From Ancylothrix sp. D3o (GTDB lineage Bacteria > Cyanobacteriota > Cyanobacteriia > Cyanobacteriales > Oscillatoriaceae): DNA of 64,000 nucleotides. Position 1 is the stretch's first letter; each line of letters opens with the position of its first letter. This document shows, in pieces, positions 55,319 through 63,805 of this stretch. Below the pieces are notes generated by a model that was given only the letters and a program-made list of their open reading frames with translations, ran no database searches and was not told where the DNA came from. The stretch lies in NCBI RefSeq assembly GCF_025370775.1, contig NZ_JAMXEX010000006.1:1-64000 (forward strand), written 5' to 3'. Position numbers and translations under genes: made by a program.

Positions 55319-55645
55319 TTACCAGCCGTCTTGTTCTTCTCCCTGACGCGGCCACAATTGCACATTCAAATCAGAAAGATAGATGAGAGCATTATCTATT
55401 TCTTGCGAACTACCTCTTAACTCAAGCTCAAACCATCCAGATTCTTTTGAATTTGCTGTTAGCAATGCCGCCAAAATGTTGACTTGCAAGCCATAGTGAG
55501 AAGCTAAATACGAGATGACTGGTTCTTGATGGTATTGCCGGGGAATTTGCACTCGAATACGAGTTTGAGTTAGGCGGCTATCTTCGGGTTGTTCAGTGTT
55601 TTCTTTTTCTAAACTGGGGGCCGATACTCTGAGATTGTCAATCAT
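55319..55645 (-). CDS. NIL-domain protein of the sulfate operon
   Basis: A 108-residue protein whose C-terminal 75 residues match the NIL domain, the regulatory substrate-sensing fold at the end of MetN-type ATPases (RIRVQIPRQYHQEPVISYLASHYGLQVNILAALL ... ELELRGSSQEIDNALIYL). Here it is free-standing. Because it is encoded between sbpA and the permeases, it may sense a sulfur compound such as methionine and adjust transport; inferred. Confidence 0.85.
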   Translation of the reverse strand: MIDNLRVSAPSLEKENTEQPEDSRLTQTRIRVQIPRQYHQEPVISYLASHYGLQVNILAALLTANSKESGWFELELRGSSQEIDNALIYLSDLNVQLWPRQGEEQDGW

Positions 55646-55679
55646 ATTTACTTCTCCTTAGCTTAACAAGTCTGTAACG

Positions 55680-56765
55680 TTATCTTGAGCCGGCGTTCTT
55701 CGCTTGCATTTTGTCAAAAATCGCCTGATCATCAAAGAATTTCTTTTGCACTTCTTTCCAATCCCCTAACTCTTTGACGGTAAAAAGCTTATCTATTTTT
55801 GGGTATTTTTCGGCAAATTCTGTAGCCACGCTTTCATCAACCGGCCTGAAACCAACTTTCGCAAATTCTCGCTGTGCTTCTGGAGTAAACAAAAACTTAG
55901 CAAACGCTTCTGCTACTTCACGAGTCCCATTTTTATCCACATTCGCATCCACCACCGCAACCGGGCTATCAATTGAGATGTTATAGTCAGTCGGGATGCT
56001 GTAATTAGCTGTTTTTCCTTCTGCCTTCGCCAGCAAAACTTCGTTTTCGTAATTAATCAAAACATTGCCTTGCCCTTGCTTATAAAAAACGTCCGTTGCT
56101 TCCCTTGCATCTTTTGGCAACACCGGCACATTTTTAAACACTCTTTCCACAAAACTTTGGGCTTGTTCTTCTGTTCCTCCCGCTTGTGTCACCGAACCCC
56201 ACAAAGCTAAAAAGTTCCACCGCGCACCCCCTGATGTTTTCGGGTTAGCTGTAATTAATTTAATGTTGTCATTTGCCAAATCAGACCATTTGTTAATTTT
56301 CAAATTTTCATCGCGCGTAACAAGGGCGGCGACAGATTTATGCACAATCGCATCATTAGGTAATTCTTGTTCCCAACCAGGTTGAATCAAACCGGCTTTT
56401 TCAATTTTTTGCGTATCTAAAGCCAACGCCAAAGCGACCACATCCGCTTCTAAACCATCAATCACAGCACGAGTTTGCGAACCCGAACCACCATAGCTTT
56501 GATCAAACTCCACCGTTTGGCCGGTTTTGGCTTTCCACTGTTCAACAAATTTAGGAATGATTTGCTGGTAAGCCTTTTCCGTGACGGCGTAGGAAACAAG
56601 TGTCAATTTGACTGGTTTGTTTGCTGTTCCTTGTGTTCCTTGTGCTGTTTGGTTACTCCCACTTGAGCAGCCAGCAATCAGCCCACTTAGGGCCATCCCT
56701 GTGACCATTAACGCGGTCATTTTCAGAAGGGGGCGGCGGCGAAATTTTGAGAGTTCAAGCTTCAT
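55680..56765 (-). CDS. sbpA: Sulfate-binding lipoprotein
   Basis: SbpA captures sulfate in the periplasm for CysTWA. The 361 residues start with a basic n-region and lipobox LIAGC (Cys about 33), then the sulfate-binding fold: LVSYAVTEKAYQQIIPKFVEQW, QSYGGSGSQTRAV and ITANPKTSGGARWNFLALWG are family hallmarks. First gene of the leftward operon, divergent from a Crp-family regulator. Confidence 0.95.
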   Translation of the reverse strand: MKLELSKFRRRPLLKMTALMVTGMALSGLIAGCSSGSNQTAQGTQGTANKPVKLTLVSYAVTEKAYQQIIPKFVEQWKAKTGQTVEFDQSYGGSGSQTRAVIDGLEADVVALALALDTQKIEKAGLIQPGWEQELPNDAIVHKSVAALVTRDENLKINKWSDLANDNIKLITANPKTSGGARWNFLALWGSVTQAGGTEEQAQSFVERVFKNVPVLPKDAREATDVFYKQGQGNVLINYENEVLLAKAEGKTANYSIPTDYNISIDSPVAVVDANVDKNGTREVAEAFAKFLFTPEAQREFAKVGFRPVDESVATEFAEKYPKIDKLFTVKELGDWKEVQKKFFDDQAIFDKMQAKNAGSR

Positions 56766-57111
56766 AGATGGCTCCTTGCCAAGGTCGAGGTTTATGGATG
56801 TTTTTAAGTCGAATCCGTTTGTTATTACGATTGTATCCTAAATGTTTTTAAATGCAAGTAGCATTTGTAACCAATTTTTCTCTCAGGCCGATTTCATGCG
56901 AAAATCAGATGTAGTCTAGTTTTCAGCTATCAGTCCTTGTTTTATTTAATTTAATCTGCATGATTTAAAAAAGCTAAAATTCGATATATCAATCAGTTTT
57001 GAAAACTAGAAAACCAGCCCTTTAAAATAAAAAATTTCCTTCGGCGGTTGGTTCCAAGCAAACTAGCGCAAGTTAAAAACTGTTAAGCAGACAGGAGAGT
57101 AAAAGTTAGGT
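56766..57111. other. Divergent control region between sbpA and a Crp-family gene
   Basis: It contains an inverted repeat at 56850-56866 about 85 nt from the sbpA start. No ORF or RNA family was recognised. Confidence 0.5.
56850..56866. promoter_or_regulatory. Inverted repeat AAATGC-N5-GCATTT, candidate operator
   Basis: The 17-bp dyad lies between sbpA and the Crp-family gene. It is a perfect 6-bp repeat with a 5-nt centre. Binding by the neighbouring regulator is inferred from position only. Confidence 0.4.
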
Positions 57112-57903
57112 ATGCCAAAAAAAGCCAAAGAAGCCGAGACAGACTTACTCGGACAACTCATTGAGAGCAATTACTTATTCAGGGAACTAGATAAAGAATG
57201 GTTGGGCCAATATTTACCGCCAGACAGCCTCAAATTAGAAAAGCTTTACTCCAGCCGGCCAGTTTTCACCGCTTTTCGCCCCGGCGCTTCCCTCGACTCG
57301 CTTTATCTGCTGCTCAATGGTGGGCCGGTGATTATCCGCAGCAGTCCTTTAGATCGCGTCATCGCCATTAGTTATCCGGGGGGGTGTTTTGGAATGAGAA
57401 ATTTAGCTTTCAGCTACGGAAAGGTGTTTACGGCGTTTCCGAGTTTGGTGGAAGCCTACAAAACAACCAACGCCATTAAAATTCCTTTGCCGGCTGTGGA
57501 GGCTATTTATAATGACAGCCAGATTTTTCAACAACGCTACGCACTCTTATTTGAGTTGCGCGAAAAGTTTCTTTATCACTTGCTCAATTGCAGCGCTTAC
57601 CCGCCGCAAGCGGTGGCTGCCTTGTTGAGAGCGCTGGTTTATCAAGAACGAACGCTAGGCAATCAACCGGATAAAGAAGGAGTTTATCTATTTGATTTGC
57701 CGGTGGAAGTCATCGCCAGAGCCAGCCAGCTTAATAATCGCACCGTTGAACAAGTCTTGAAAGGTATGCAGCAAGTAGGCTTAATTGAAAGCCCTAACAA
57801 AAGCGATACCTCCGATGATGTGGTGCGAGTGATTGATCCTGAAGGTTTAAAAGAAGTGTATAGCGCCACCCGCGATAAAGTCTCGTGGTGGCCCTTAAGG
57901 TAG
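57112..57903 (+). CDS. Crp-family regulator facing the sulfate operon (CysR-like)
   Basis: The 263-residue protein has a sensor region (about 40-130) and a C-terminal helix-turn-helix (DLPVEVIARASQLNNRTVEQVLKGMQQVGLIE). In Synechococcus a Crp-family CysR controls sulfur-assimilation genes and is encoded beside the sulfate transporter. Position here suggests the same role. Key cyclic-nucleotide residues are not evident. A GC-rich inverted repeat follows. Confidence 0.72.
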   Translation: MPKKAKEAETDLLGQLIESNYLFRELDKEWLGQYLPPDSLKLEKLYSSRPVFTAFRPGASLDSLYLLLNGGPVIIRSSPLDRVIAISYPGGCFGMRNLAFSYGKVFTAFPSLVEAYKTTNAIKIPLPAVEAIYNDSQIFQQRYALLFELREKFLYHLLNCSAYPPQAVAALLRALVYQERTLGNQPDKEGVYLFDLPVEVIARASQLNNRTVEQVLKGMQQVGLIESPNKSDTSDDVVRVIDPEGLKEVYSATRDKVSWWPLR

Positions 57904-57913
57904 AGTCGGCTTG

Positions 57914-57955
57914 GCCCACCGGCATGATTAGGGAAAGAACTAGAGGCCGGTGGCC
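57914..57955. terminator. Inverted repeat between convergent regulator and UDG genes
   Basis: CCCACCGGC and GCCGGTGGC pair across about 22 nt between two convergent genes. There is no T run, so terminator function is uncertain. Confidence 0.4.
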
Positions 57956-58650
57956 TACAATTCATCTAATTTGGCCCGAACCGCTTGAATATCTTGCCAC
58001 ATCAACCACTTGGGACTGCCTTTCTCTTGAGAAGGGTTTCGTAACAAGTAGGATGGGTGAAAAATTGGCATACATAACCGGCCCTCCCATTCGATCCAAG
58101 TACCGCGAATTTTGCTGATCGCACTTTTGTTGCCGGTTAGCGCTTTCACAGAAGTGGCGCCGGTCAGCAAAATAACTTTCGGGTCAACAAGACGAATTTG
58201 CTCTAATAAATAAGGCTTACAAGCGGCAATTTCTTGGGGCGTGGGGACACGGTTTTCTGGTGGCCGGCACTTATTGATATTACAAATATAAATATCCTGC
58301 TCACTATTAAACCCAACCGAAGCGAGAATTTTTTCTAAAAGCTGACCGGATCTGCCCACAAAAGGCAAGCCGGTTTCATCTTCATGCTGCCCCGGCGCCT
58401 CGCCAATAATCATCAAATTAGCTTGAAGATTTCCCCTTCCTACCACAGCATGAGTCCGACTTGCCCCAAGTTCGCAACGGTAACACTCATTGCAGTGTTT
58501 AGCCAATTGAGTCATGCTGAGATAAGTACCCGCAGGTATAGGAATTTTGGCATCCTTGGGGATAAAGTTTGTTTGCGCTGAGGTCAACACTTCCTCAGAG
58601 TCATCATTAACCGGCAAGTCAAAAAGGCTAAGCTGTTTTTCGTCGGACAT
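57955..58650 (-). CDS. Uracil-DNA glycosylase, family 4
   Basis: This iron-sulfur uracil-DNA glycosylase removes uracil made by cytosine deamination. The 231-residue protein shows clustered Cys (53, 56, 59) and Cys128/Cys144 for the 4Fe-4S cluster, GEAPGQHEDETGLPFVGRSG for the uracil pocket and the C-terminal FHPSYLLR. It starts with an extra acidic stretch of about 35 residues. Single gene, convergent with the regulator. Confidence 0.92.
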   Translation of the reverse strand: MSDEKQLSLFDLPVNDDSEEVLTSAQTNFIPKDAKIPIPAGTYLSMTQLAKHCNECYRCELGASRTHAVVGRGNLQANLMIIGEAPGQHEDETGLPFVGRSGQLLEKILASVGFNSEQDIYICNINKCRPPENRVPTPQEIAACKPYLLEQIRLVDPKVILLTGATSVKALTGNKSAISKIRGTWIEWEGRLCMPIFHPSYLLRNPSQEKGSPKWLMWQDIQAVRAKLDEL

Positions 58651-58764
58651 ATCTATAAAAAACCAATAGTATTTTTAATTTTACTTTTTATATTTTTTTC
58701 TCAAGGCATTTCCAAAAAAATCAGCCATCATAGAATCAGGAGACGCCAGGGGGCTGTGGGTTTT

Positions 58765-59460
58765 ATGCTAGAAAAGCCGTTGTTTTGCGACCGGACGGAT
58801 GCCGGAAATCAGTTAGCGGAGTTGGTGTTTGATGCTTTTAACCAGCTTGATACGGCTTCCATTGCTCCACCCATTGTTTATGCTTTACCTAGAGGTGGCT
58901 TGCCGGTGGCGGTGCCGGTGGCTCGCCGGCTGAGTTGCCCCCTGAGTGTGATTTTGGCAAAAAAAATTTCCCGTCAAGAAAACCCCGAATTAGCTATTGG
59001 TGCTTGCACGGCTGCTGGTGATGTTGTTTGGTCGCCTAATCGCGTTGTTAGCAAGCTCAACTCACAAATACGCGACTCAGCTTTACAGCAAGCACAACAA
59101 AAGGCGCAGGCTCAAATGAGTCAATTTGCACCAGTCTTACCTGAAGTTAACCCCGAAGGTGCTTTAGTGATTTTAGTTGATGATGGCATCGCCACCGGCA
59201 TGACTGTAGCCGTCGCCGCGAAGGCATTGCGAGCCCAAAAACCGGCGCTTTTATGGGTGGCGGCGCCCGTCGCACCGGCAGAAATACATGATAGTTTATG
59301 CGAGTGGGCAGACTGCGTTTTACTTTTAGCAACGCCGGATCGTTTTTTTAGTGTTAGCCGGTTTTATGAACAATTTCCCCAAGTTGAAATGATAGAAGCG
59401 CTGGCTTGTCTGGATGATCACAACCTTTGGTTAGCCGGTCTTTCCCAACCCCCTACTTAA
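58765..59460 (+). CDS. Phosphoribosyltransferase-domain protein
   Basis: A 231-residue protein with a type I PRTase fold, PRPP motif VILVDDGIATGMT and early IVYALPRGGLPVAVPVARRL. Such stand-alone proteins may salvage bases or regulate; the substrate is unknown. ATG 58765 is preceded by G-rich sequence; GTG 58756 is an alternative start. Nothing links it to neighbours. Confidence 0.82.
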   Translation: MLEKPLFCDRTDAGNQLAELVFDAFNQLDTASIAPPIVYALPRGGLPVAVPVARRLSCPLSVILAKKISRQENPELAIGACTAAGDVVWSPNRVVSKLNSQIRDSALQQAQQKAQAQMSQFAPVLPEVNPEGALVILVDDGIATGMTVAVAAKALRAQKPALLWVAAPVAPAEIHDSLCEWADCVLLLATPDRFFSVSRFYEQFPQVEMIEALACLDDHNLWLAGLSQPPT

Positions 59461-59602
59461 GATTTTTTTGTAGCACAAATTACTTATTCCTATTTATCTG
59501 TCTTCATTTTTTTTCCTAATCAATCAAATCGCTGCCATTCCCACGACCAAAAATGTTAAACTTCATAAAATATCATTAACTCAAAAGCTTTGCATTTTCC
59601 CC

Positions 59603-59917
59603 ATGAGACTCAGGCAAATTTGGTGGCAAACCCTGACCGTAGTTAACCAGCAAAATCCCTCTAAATTCATCGAACTGCTAATGTTGCTATTAGCTTTTGT
59701 TTTGGCTGGCATCTGGTTTTTTCATCAGGCTCAATGGCCGTACCTGGTACTGTGTGCCAGTTATATTGTTGGTGTTGCGGCTTCGATCTTGGTAGGAGAG
59801 TCGCTTGCTCCCTCTACCACAGCCAGACAAACCAGCGCAGCTTTTGCTTTTTTATTGGCGGTATTGTTTGCGTTTTTTAGTATTGGGCATTTAATGGTTT
59901 CGACAGGAAGTTATTAA
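59603..59917 (+). CDS. Small membrane protein, unknown function
   Basis: The 104-residue protein has three likely membrane helices (about 23-42, 46-65 and 79-100) and a short basic N terminus. No family is recognised. It converges with the VOC gene with only 15 nt between stops. No clear ribosome-binding site before ATG 59603. Confidence 0.6.
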   Translation: MRLRQIWWQTLTVVNQQNPSKFIELLMLLLAFVLAGIWFFHQAQWPYLVLCASYIVGVAASILVGESLAPSTTARQTSAAFAFLLAVLFAFFSIGHLMVSTGSY

Positions 59918-59932
59918 TCAATTTAACTGCTG

Positions 59933-60310
59933 CTATTTTGAATAAGGCTGGTAGATAATTAAACGGTTTCCTGCCGGATCATAAGCATAAATTTCTCTGC
60001 CATGAGAAGCGGTTAAAATCTCTCCTGGGGGCGGATATCCCAGCTTGTGTAAGTGTTTTATGGCGGCTTCTAAATCGCTTACTTGTAAACACAAACTCAT
60101 GCCGTTTTTTGCTTGATTGCTAAACTCTTGTTCGTTGCTTTTTTTAGGGCAAAAAATTCCTAATCGCAGCCCCGGAAGCTGAAACTCGCTGTACACATTG
60201 GGAATATGCGGCTGGGGATCTAAATTTAAAAGCTGCCGGTAAAATTCCACAAGGCTTTGACTGTTAGCACCGGCCAGGGTAACGAGGGCTGCTTGACATT
60301 GAAAAACCAT
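59933..60310 (-). CDS. VOC-family (glyoxalase/bleomycin-resistance fold) protein
   Basis: A 125-residue single-domain VOC protein with the typical two half-folds: FYRQLLNLDPQPHIPNVYSEFQLPGLRLGIF and LCLQVSDLEAAIKHLHKLGYPP ... AYDPAGNRLIIYQP. VOC proteins act as metal-dependent lyases, dioxygenases or binding proteins; here the substrate is not known. It is downstream of thf1 on the same strand with a plus-strand terminator between them. Confidence 0.8.
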   Translation of the reverse strand: MVFQCQAALVTLAGANSQSLVEFYRQLLNLDPQPHIPNVYSEFQLPGLRLGIFCPKKSNEQEFSNQAKNGMSLCLQVSDLEAAIKHLHKLGYPPPGEILTASHGREIYAYDPAGNRLIIYQPYSK

Positions 60311-60428
60311 AAAAATCTCAGATTAATTTTAAAAAGTTATCCAACCTTTTCAAGAAACAATCGCCACCCTTTGAAACCGAAGACCTAGATCAAAGAAATC
60401 TATTAAAGCTTAATTAATAAACTTGTAT

Positions 60429-60450
60429 AACCCCCAAAGGGGGTTTTTTT
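60429..60450 (+). terminator. Strong plus-strand terminator with no plus-strand gene before it
   Basis: AACCCCC-AAA-GGGGGTT followed by seven T. It lies between two minus-strand genes; read the other way the T run is absent. It may end an unannotated plus-strand RNA. Confidence 0.7.
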
Positions 60451-60480
60451 CATGCAGATACTCTTTAACCAGTAGCCTTG

Positions 60481-61182
60481 CTATTCTTTAGAACTCGGTG
60501 GAGTTGTACCAACGGCTTGCGCTCGCTCTTCGCGTTTTTTGCGATCTGCTTTGAGCGTGTCTTCTAAGACAATTCGCGCCTGCGCCATTTTTTCTAAATT
60601 ACTACGGTAAAGATCAAGGTCTTTTTGCACTTTGTCTTCGGGCAGGTGGAGGGCAGGGCAAATTTTTTGCAATACCTCTAGGCGCTGCTTTTCGTCTTTA
60701 ATTAAGTCGGGGCTGCCCACTTCCAGAAGAGTAAACAAACCAATGGCAAATAACCGGCTGTACTTAAAGCGAGAATTGTGGGCAATGGCTTCGAGTTGCG
60801 GTTGCAGATCACCGGCACTTGGTGGAACGTTGGTTTGGCTCAACCAGCCGATGATTTCTTCTATGGAGGCGTTTTTAGCAAAGGCTTCTAAACGCTCTGC
60901 ATCTTGGCGATATTTGTGGGGATCTTGCTCAAGGGCTTTACAGATGGCATTAAAGATTGACTGCTTATCTTGTTCGGGGACATACCCTTGCATAAAGCGG
61001 TCAAAACTGGTAACCACTCCCAGGGCAAAGATTGGATCGTAGTTAAAGTCTACGTTAACGGAAAGCAAGTGCATTTCCACCATTAATTCTTCGACCACCC
61101 GCCGGTAGATCGAGTTGATGGGGCGGGTGTGGATGGTATAGAAAGCTCGCTTGGTATCTGAAACGGTGCGGACGTTGTTCAC
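60481..61182 (-). CDS. thf1: Thf1/Psb29 photosystem II biogenesis protein
   Basis: The 233-residue Thf1 (Psb29) is needed for stable photosystem II and FtsH protease levels in cyanobacteria and plastids. Clear family sequence: TVSDTKRAFYTIHTRPINSIYRRVVEELMVEMHLLSVNVDF, ALGVVTSFDRFMQGY and the helical C terminus with a charged tail. No transit or signal peptide. Single gene. Confidence 0.95.
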   Translation of the reverse strand: MNNVRTVSDTKRAFYTIHTRPINSIYRRVVEELMVEMHLLSVNVDFNYDPIFALGVVTSFDRFMQGYVPEQDKQSIFNAICKALEQDPHKYRQDAERLEAFAKNASIEEIIGWLSQTNVPPSAGDLQPQLEAIAHNSRFKYSRLFAIGLFTLLEVGSPDLIKDEKQRLEVLQKICPALHLPEDKVQKDLDLYRSNLEKMAQARIVLEDTLKADRKKREERAQAVGTTPPSSKE

Positions 61183-61484
61183 GCTAAAACACTACAAGGG
61201 TAAGGTATCTTTATTTTCTATCTCGAATGATACCTTTGCCAAGGCTCTTGGGGATCAGGTGATTGGATCTGGGCTACTTTTCTCTGGATTTTTGTTTTTG
61301 AGTTCGGTCGCTACGAAGCCAAATTTGGCAAGGCATTTAAGGCAATTTTAATAAAAAGCACATTTATTTATCTCTCCAATCATTTATTCTTAAAGACTTT
61401 CTAACGCATCTGAATTATATTTTGCGGTAGACTTGCAATAACATGGCAAAATTTAAACTTTAAAATCCTTGGCTCTAAAATCCG
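61183..61484. other. Divergent intergenic region thf1 / cpcT-like
   Basis: It must hold promoters for both genes. A 66-codon frame (61151-61351) overlaps the thf1 start and has no ribosome-binding site, so it is not called. Nothing else recognised. Confidence 0.5.
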
Positions 61485-62108
61485 ATGTCTGTATCTACTG
61501 AAATAATGACTTTGGCTGGCTACTTAGCCGGCGAATTTGACAACAAAGCCCAAGCAATAGAGGAACCGGCCTGGTATGTTCATCTACGGTTATGGAAAAG
61601 ACCGCTGCCGGTGCAATTATTTTCTCAAAACAGCCTCATCTTATTTGCAGAACAGGCAAATATTGTATCCCTCGATAAACCTTACCGGCAGAGAATCTTA
61701 GAGATTGGCCCATCTGCCGATGGCGGCGTCCAAGTGCAATACCATCAACTTAAAGATCCGGCAGCGTTTCGGGGGGCTGGCGCTAACCCCGAATTGCTGA
61801 GCCGGTTGACACCCGATGACATGGAATTTTTGCCTGGGTGTACCCTCAAAGTTACTCAACAACCCTTAGAGGCCGGTGAGTATCAATATCAGGCCACCTT
61901 AAGACCAGGTGCACGTTGCTGCTTTACATATCAAGAAGAAATCCGCCAAGTGTCCCTCGGCTTTGAGGCGACACCGGCTCAATTACTTGTGTATGACAAA
62001 GGAATAGACCCAGCCACAGGCAAAGCGCTTTGGGGCGCACTCCTCGGCCCCTTTCGATTTACCAAGTGCCAGGATTTTTCACGAGAGCTACCCATAGAAA
62101 AGTCTTGA
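61485..62108 (+). CDS. cpcT: CpcT/CpeT-family phycobilin lyase
   Basis: The family attaches phycocyanobilin to Cys153-type sites of phycocyanin/phycoerythrocyanin beta subunits. The 207-residue protein shows LAGYLAGEFDNKAQAIEEPAWYVHLRLWKRPLP, the YRQRILEIG motif, and LPGCTLKVTQQ ... GARCCFTYQEE. Length is typical. No phycobilisome structural gene is nearby. Which subunit it serves cannot be told here, so CpcT versus a paralogue stays open. Confidence 0.88.
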   Translation: MSVSTEIMTLAGYLAGEFDNKAQAIEEPAWYVHLRLWKRPLPVQLFSQNSLILFAEQANIVSLDKPYRQRILEIGPSADGGVQVQYHQLKDPAAFRGAGANPELLSRLTPDDMEFLPGCTLKVTQQPLEAGEYQYQATLRPGARCCFTYQEEIRQVSLGFEATPAQLLVYDKGIDPATGKALWGALLGPFRFTKCQDFSRELPIEKS

Positions 62109-62184
62109 GGGAGCCTAAAAAAACATGAATCACCGCTTTGATCCTTGAGGTCAATGCGAAAACGAAAGCAGGAAGGCCGGCAAA

Positions 62185-62547
62185 TTAACTGGCACGAGGA
62201 ACACCCTCTAAAGCCTCCTCCTCAGTTTCAAAAATCTCAAACACAGAATCCATCATGGTGACTTCAAACACCAGTTTGGCTTCTGGATGGACATTGCAAA
62301 TGCGGAAACTGCCTTTTACCTTATCTGCATCTCGCATACCGGCCACCAGTGAAGTGAGGCCAGAACTATCGATAAAATTCACTTGACCCAGATTCACAAC
62401 GATATGGCGACTAAGCTTGGAAATACACTCTTGCAACTTTAAGCGAAATTGCCAAGCTGTTGTAATGTCCAGGCGTCCAGTGGGTGCCAAGACAATAACC
62501 GTTGTGCCGTCTTGGGTTGTGTGGGTTTTTTGCTCTATATGAATCAC
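62185..62547 (-). CDS. STAS-domain anti-sigma-factor-antagonist-like protein
   Basis: The 120-residue protein is a single STAS domain like SpoIIAA/RsbV. The phosphorylatable Ser is in NFIDSSGLTSLVAGM. Such proteins release sigma factors or switch partners when dephosphorylated. GTG 62547 is preceded by GGGGAGG; the longer frame begins at a TTG without a ribosome-binding site. No kinase or phosphatase partner is adjacent. Confidence 0.88.
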   Translation of the reverse strand: MIHIEQKTHTTQDGTTVIVLAPTGRLDITTAWQFRLKLQECISKLSRHIVVNLGQVNFIDSSGLTSLVAGMRDADKVKGSFRICNVHPEAKLVFEVTMMDSVFEIFETEEEALEGVPRAS

Positions 62548-62764
62548 GAACCCTCCCCTCGCTTCGGATAGACTTTGAAGCCGATCTGGCAACAGATCGC
62601 GCTTATAACTGTAAACGAAACCGACAACTTTTTATATCTTAATGTAGCGAGATCCAACAGCCAAATTTACGAATGAGGATTCGCCCGCGATACGAATCCC
62701 CAAAAAAACTATGATGACTTTTTTCGCTTGTCTTACCGCTCTGGCCAAAAGTGTCAGAAATTGC

Positions 62765-63805
62765 CTAGCTGTGCTGAGTGGGTGTCCAGTTTGCCCAGTC
62801 TTGAGGCTTAAGGAAAGTGTTGTAAAGTTCGGCTTCGCGGCTATTGGCTTCGGGTTGATAGCCATACTCCCAACGCACCAAAGGCGGTAAAGACATCAAA
62901 ATCGATTCTGTACGGCCATTAGTTTGTAAGCCGAAAATCGTTCCCCGGTCATAAACCAAATTAAACTCGACATACCGGCCCCGACGATATAGCTGGAAAT
63001 TGCGCTCATTTTCGCCATATTCCATTTGCCGCCGGCGCTCAACAATAGGCTGGTAGGCGGGTAAAAATGACCTTCCGCAGTCTTGGATAAATGCAAATAA
63101 GTCTTCCCAATTGCGGGGGGTAGGGCTGCCGATTTCGCGGCTGTGATGGGCTGCGGGGCCGTTTTGATCGGGGCCGCGATAAAGCTCACCAAAACCGTCT
63201 TGATAGTCAAAAAAGATGCCGCCTACGCCGCGAGTTTCATTGCGGTGCTTTAAATAGAAGTATTCATCACACCACTTTTTAAACACTGGATAGTATTCGT
63301 TGTGATGGTTATCGCAAGCTTTTTTGAAGGTTGTGTGAAAATGGGCTGCATCTTCGGCAAAGCCATAATAGGGGGTTAAATCTGCCCCACCGCCGAACCA
63401 CCAGACCGGCCCTGCTTCAAAATAACGATAGTTGAGGTGTACGGTAGGAATGTAGGGACTGCGGGGGTGTAGAACCATAGAGGTGCCGGTGGCATAAAAT
63501 CCGTGACCGGCTGCTTCGGGGCGTTGAGTCAAAATGGACGGTGGTAGCTGAGTGCCCCACACTTCTGAAAAATTAACACCACCTTGCTCAAATACTCCTC
63601 CTTCACGAATAACACGAGAGCGACCGCCGCCCCCTTCTGGGCGTTCCCAAGAGTCCTCAATAAACGTGCTTTGGCCGTCCAACTCCTCCAAACCTTTGCA
63701 AATTTCGTCTTGCAGTTGTTTCATAAACTGGCTGACTCGTTCGCGGGAGTCTTTTCCTGGCAAAGATGCGGATGTAATCGCCTCAGAAGTTACAGAAACA
63801 GTCAT
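62765..63805 (-). CDS. hemF: Oxygen-dependent coproporphyrinogen III oxidase
   Basis: HemF decarboxylates coproporphyrinogen III to protoporphyrinogen IX in heme and chlorophyll synthesis, needing O2. The 346-residue enzyme contains [11 protein letters not shown]-like [48 protein letters not shown] and [28 protein letters not shown], all family signatures. ATG 63805 ([14 protein letters not shown]) is used; the frame continues 51 codons up without family likeness. Confidence 0.95.
   Translation of the reverse strand: MTVSVTSEAITSASLPGKDSRERVSQFMKQLQDEICKGLEELDGQSTFIEDSWERPEGGGGRSRVIREGGVFEQGGVNFSEVWGTQLPPSILTQRPEAAGHGFYATGTSMVLHPRSPYIPTVHLNYRYFEAGPVWWFGGGADLTPYYGFAEDAAHFHTTFKKACDNHHNEYYPVFKKWCDEYFYLKHRNETRGVGGIFFDYQDGFGELYRGPDQNGPAAHHSREIGSPTPRNWEDLFAFIQDCGRSFLPAYQPIVERRRQMEYGENERNFQLYRRGRYVEFNLVYDRGTIFGLQTNGRTESILMSLPPLVRWEYGYQPEANSREAELYNTFLKPQDWANWTPTQHS

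Noticed and set aside
61151-61351. 66-codon plus-strand frame upstream of the cpcT-like gene
   Set aside because: It overlaps the start of thf1 on the other strand and has no ribosome-binding site or family likeness.
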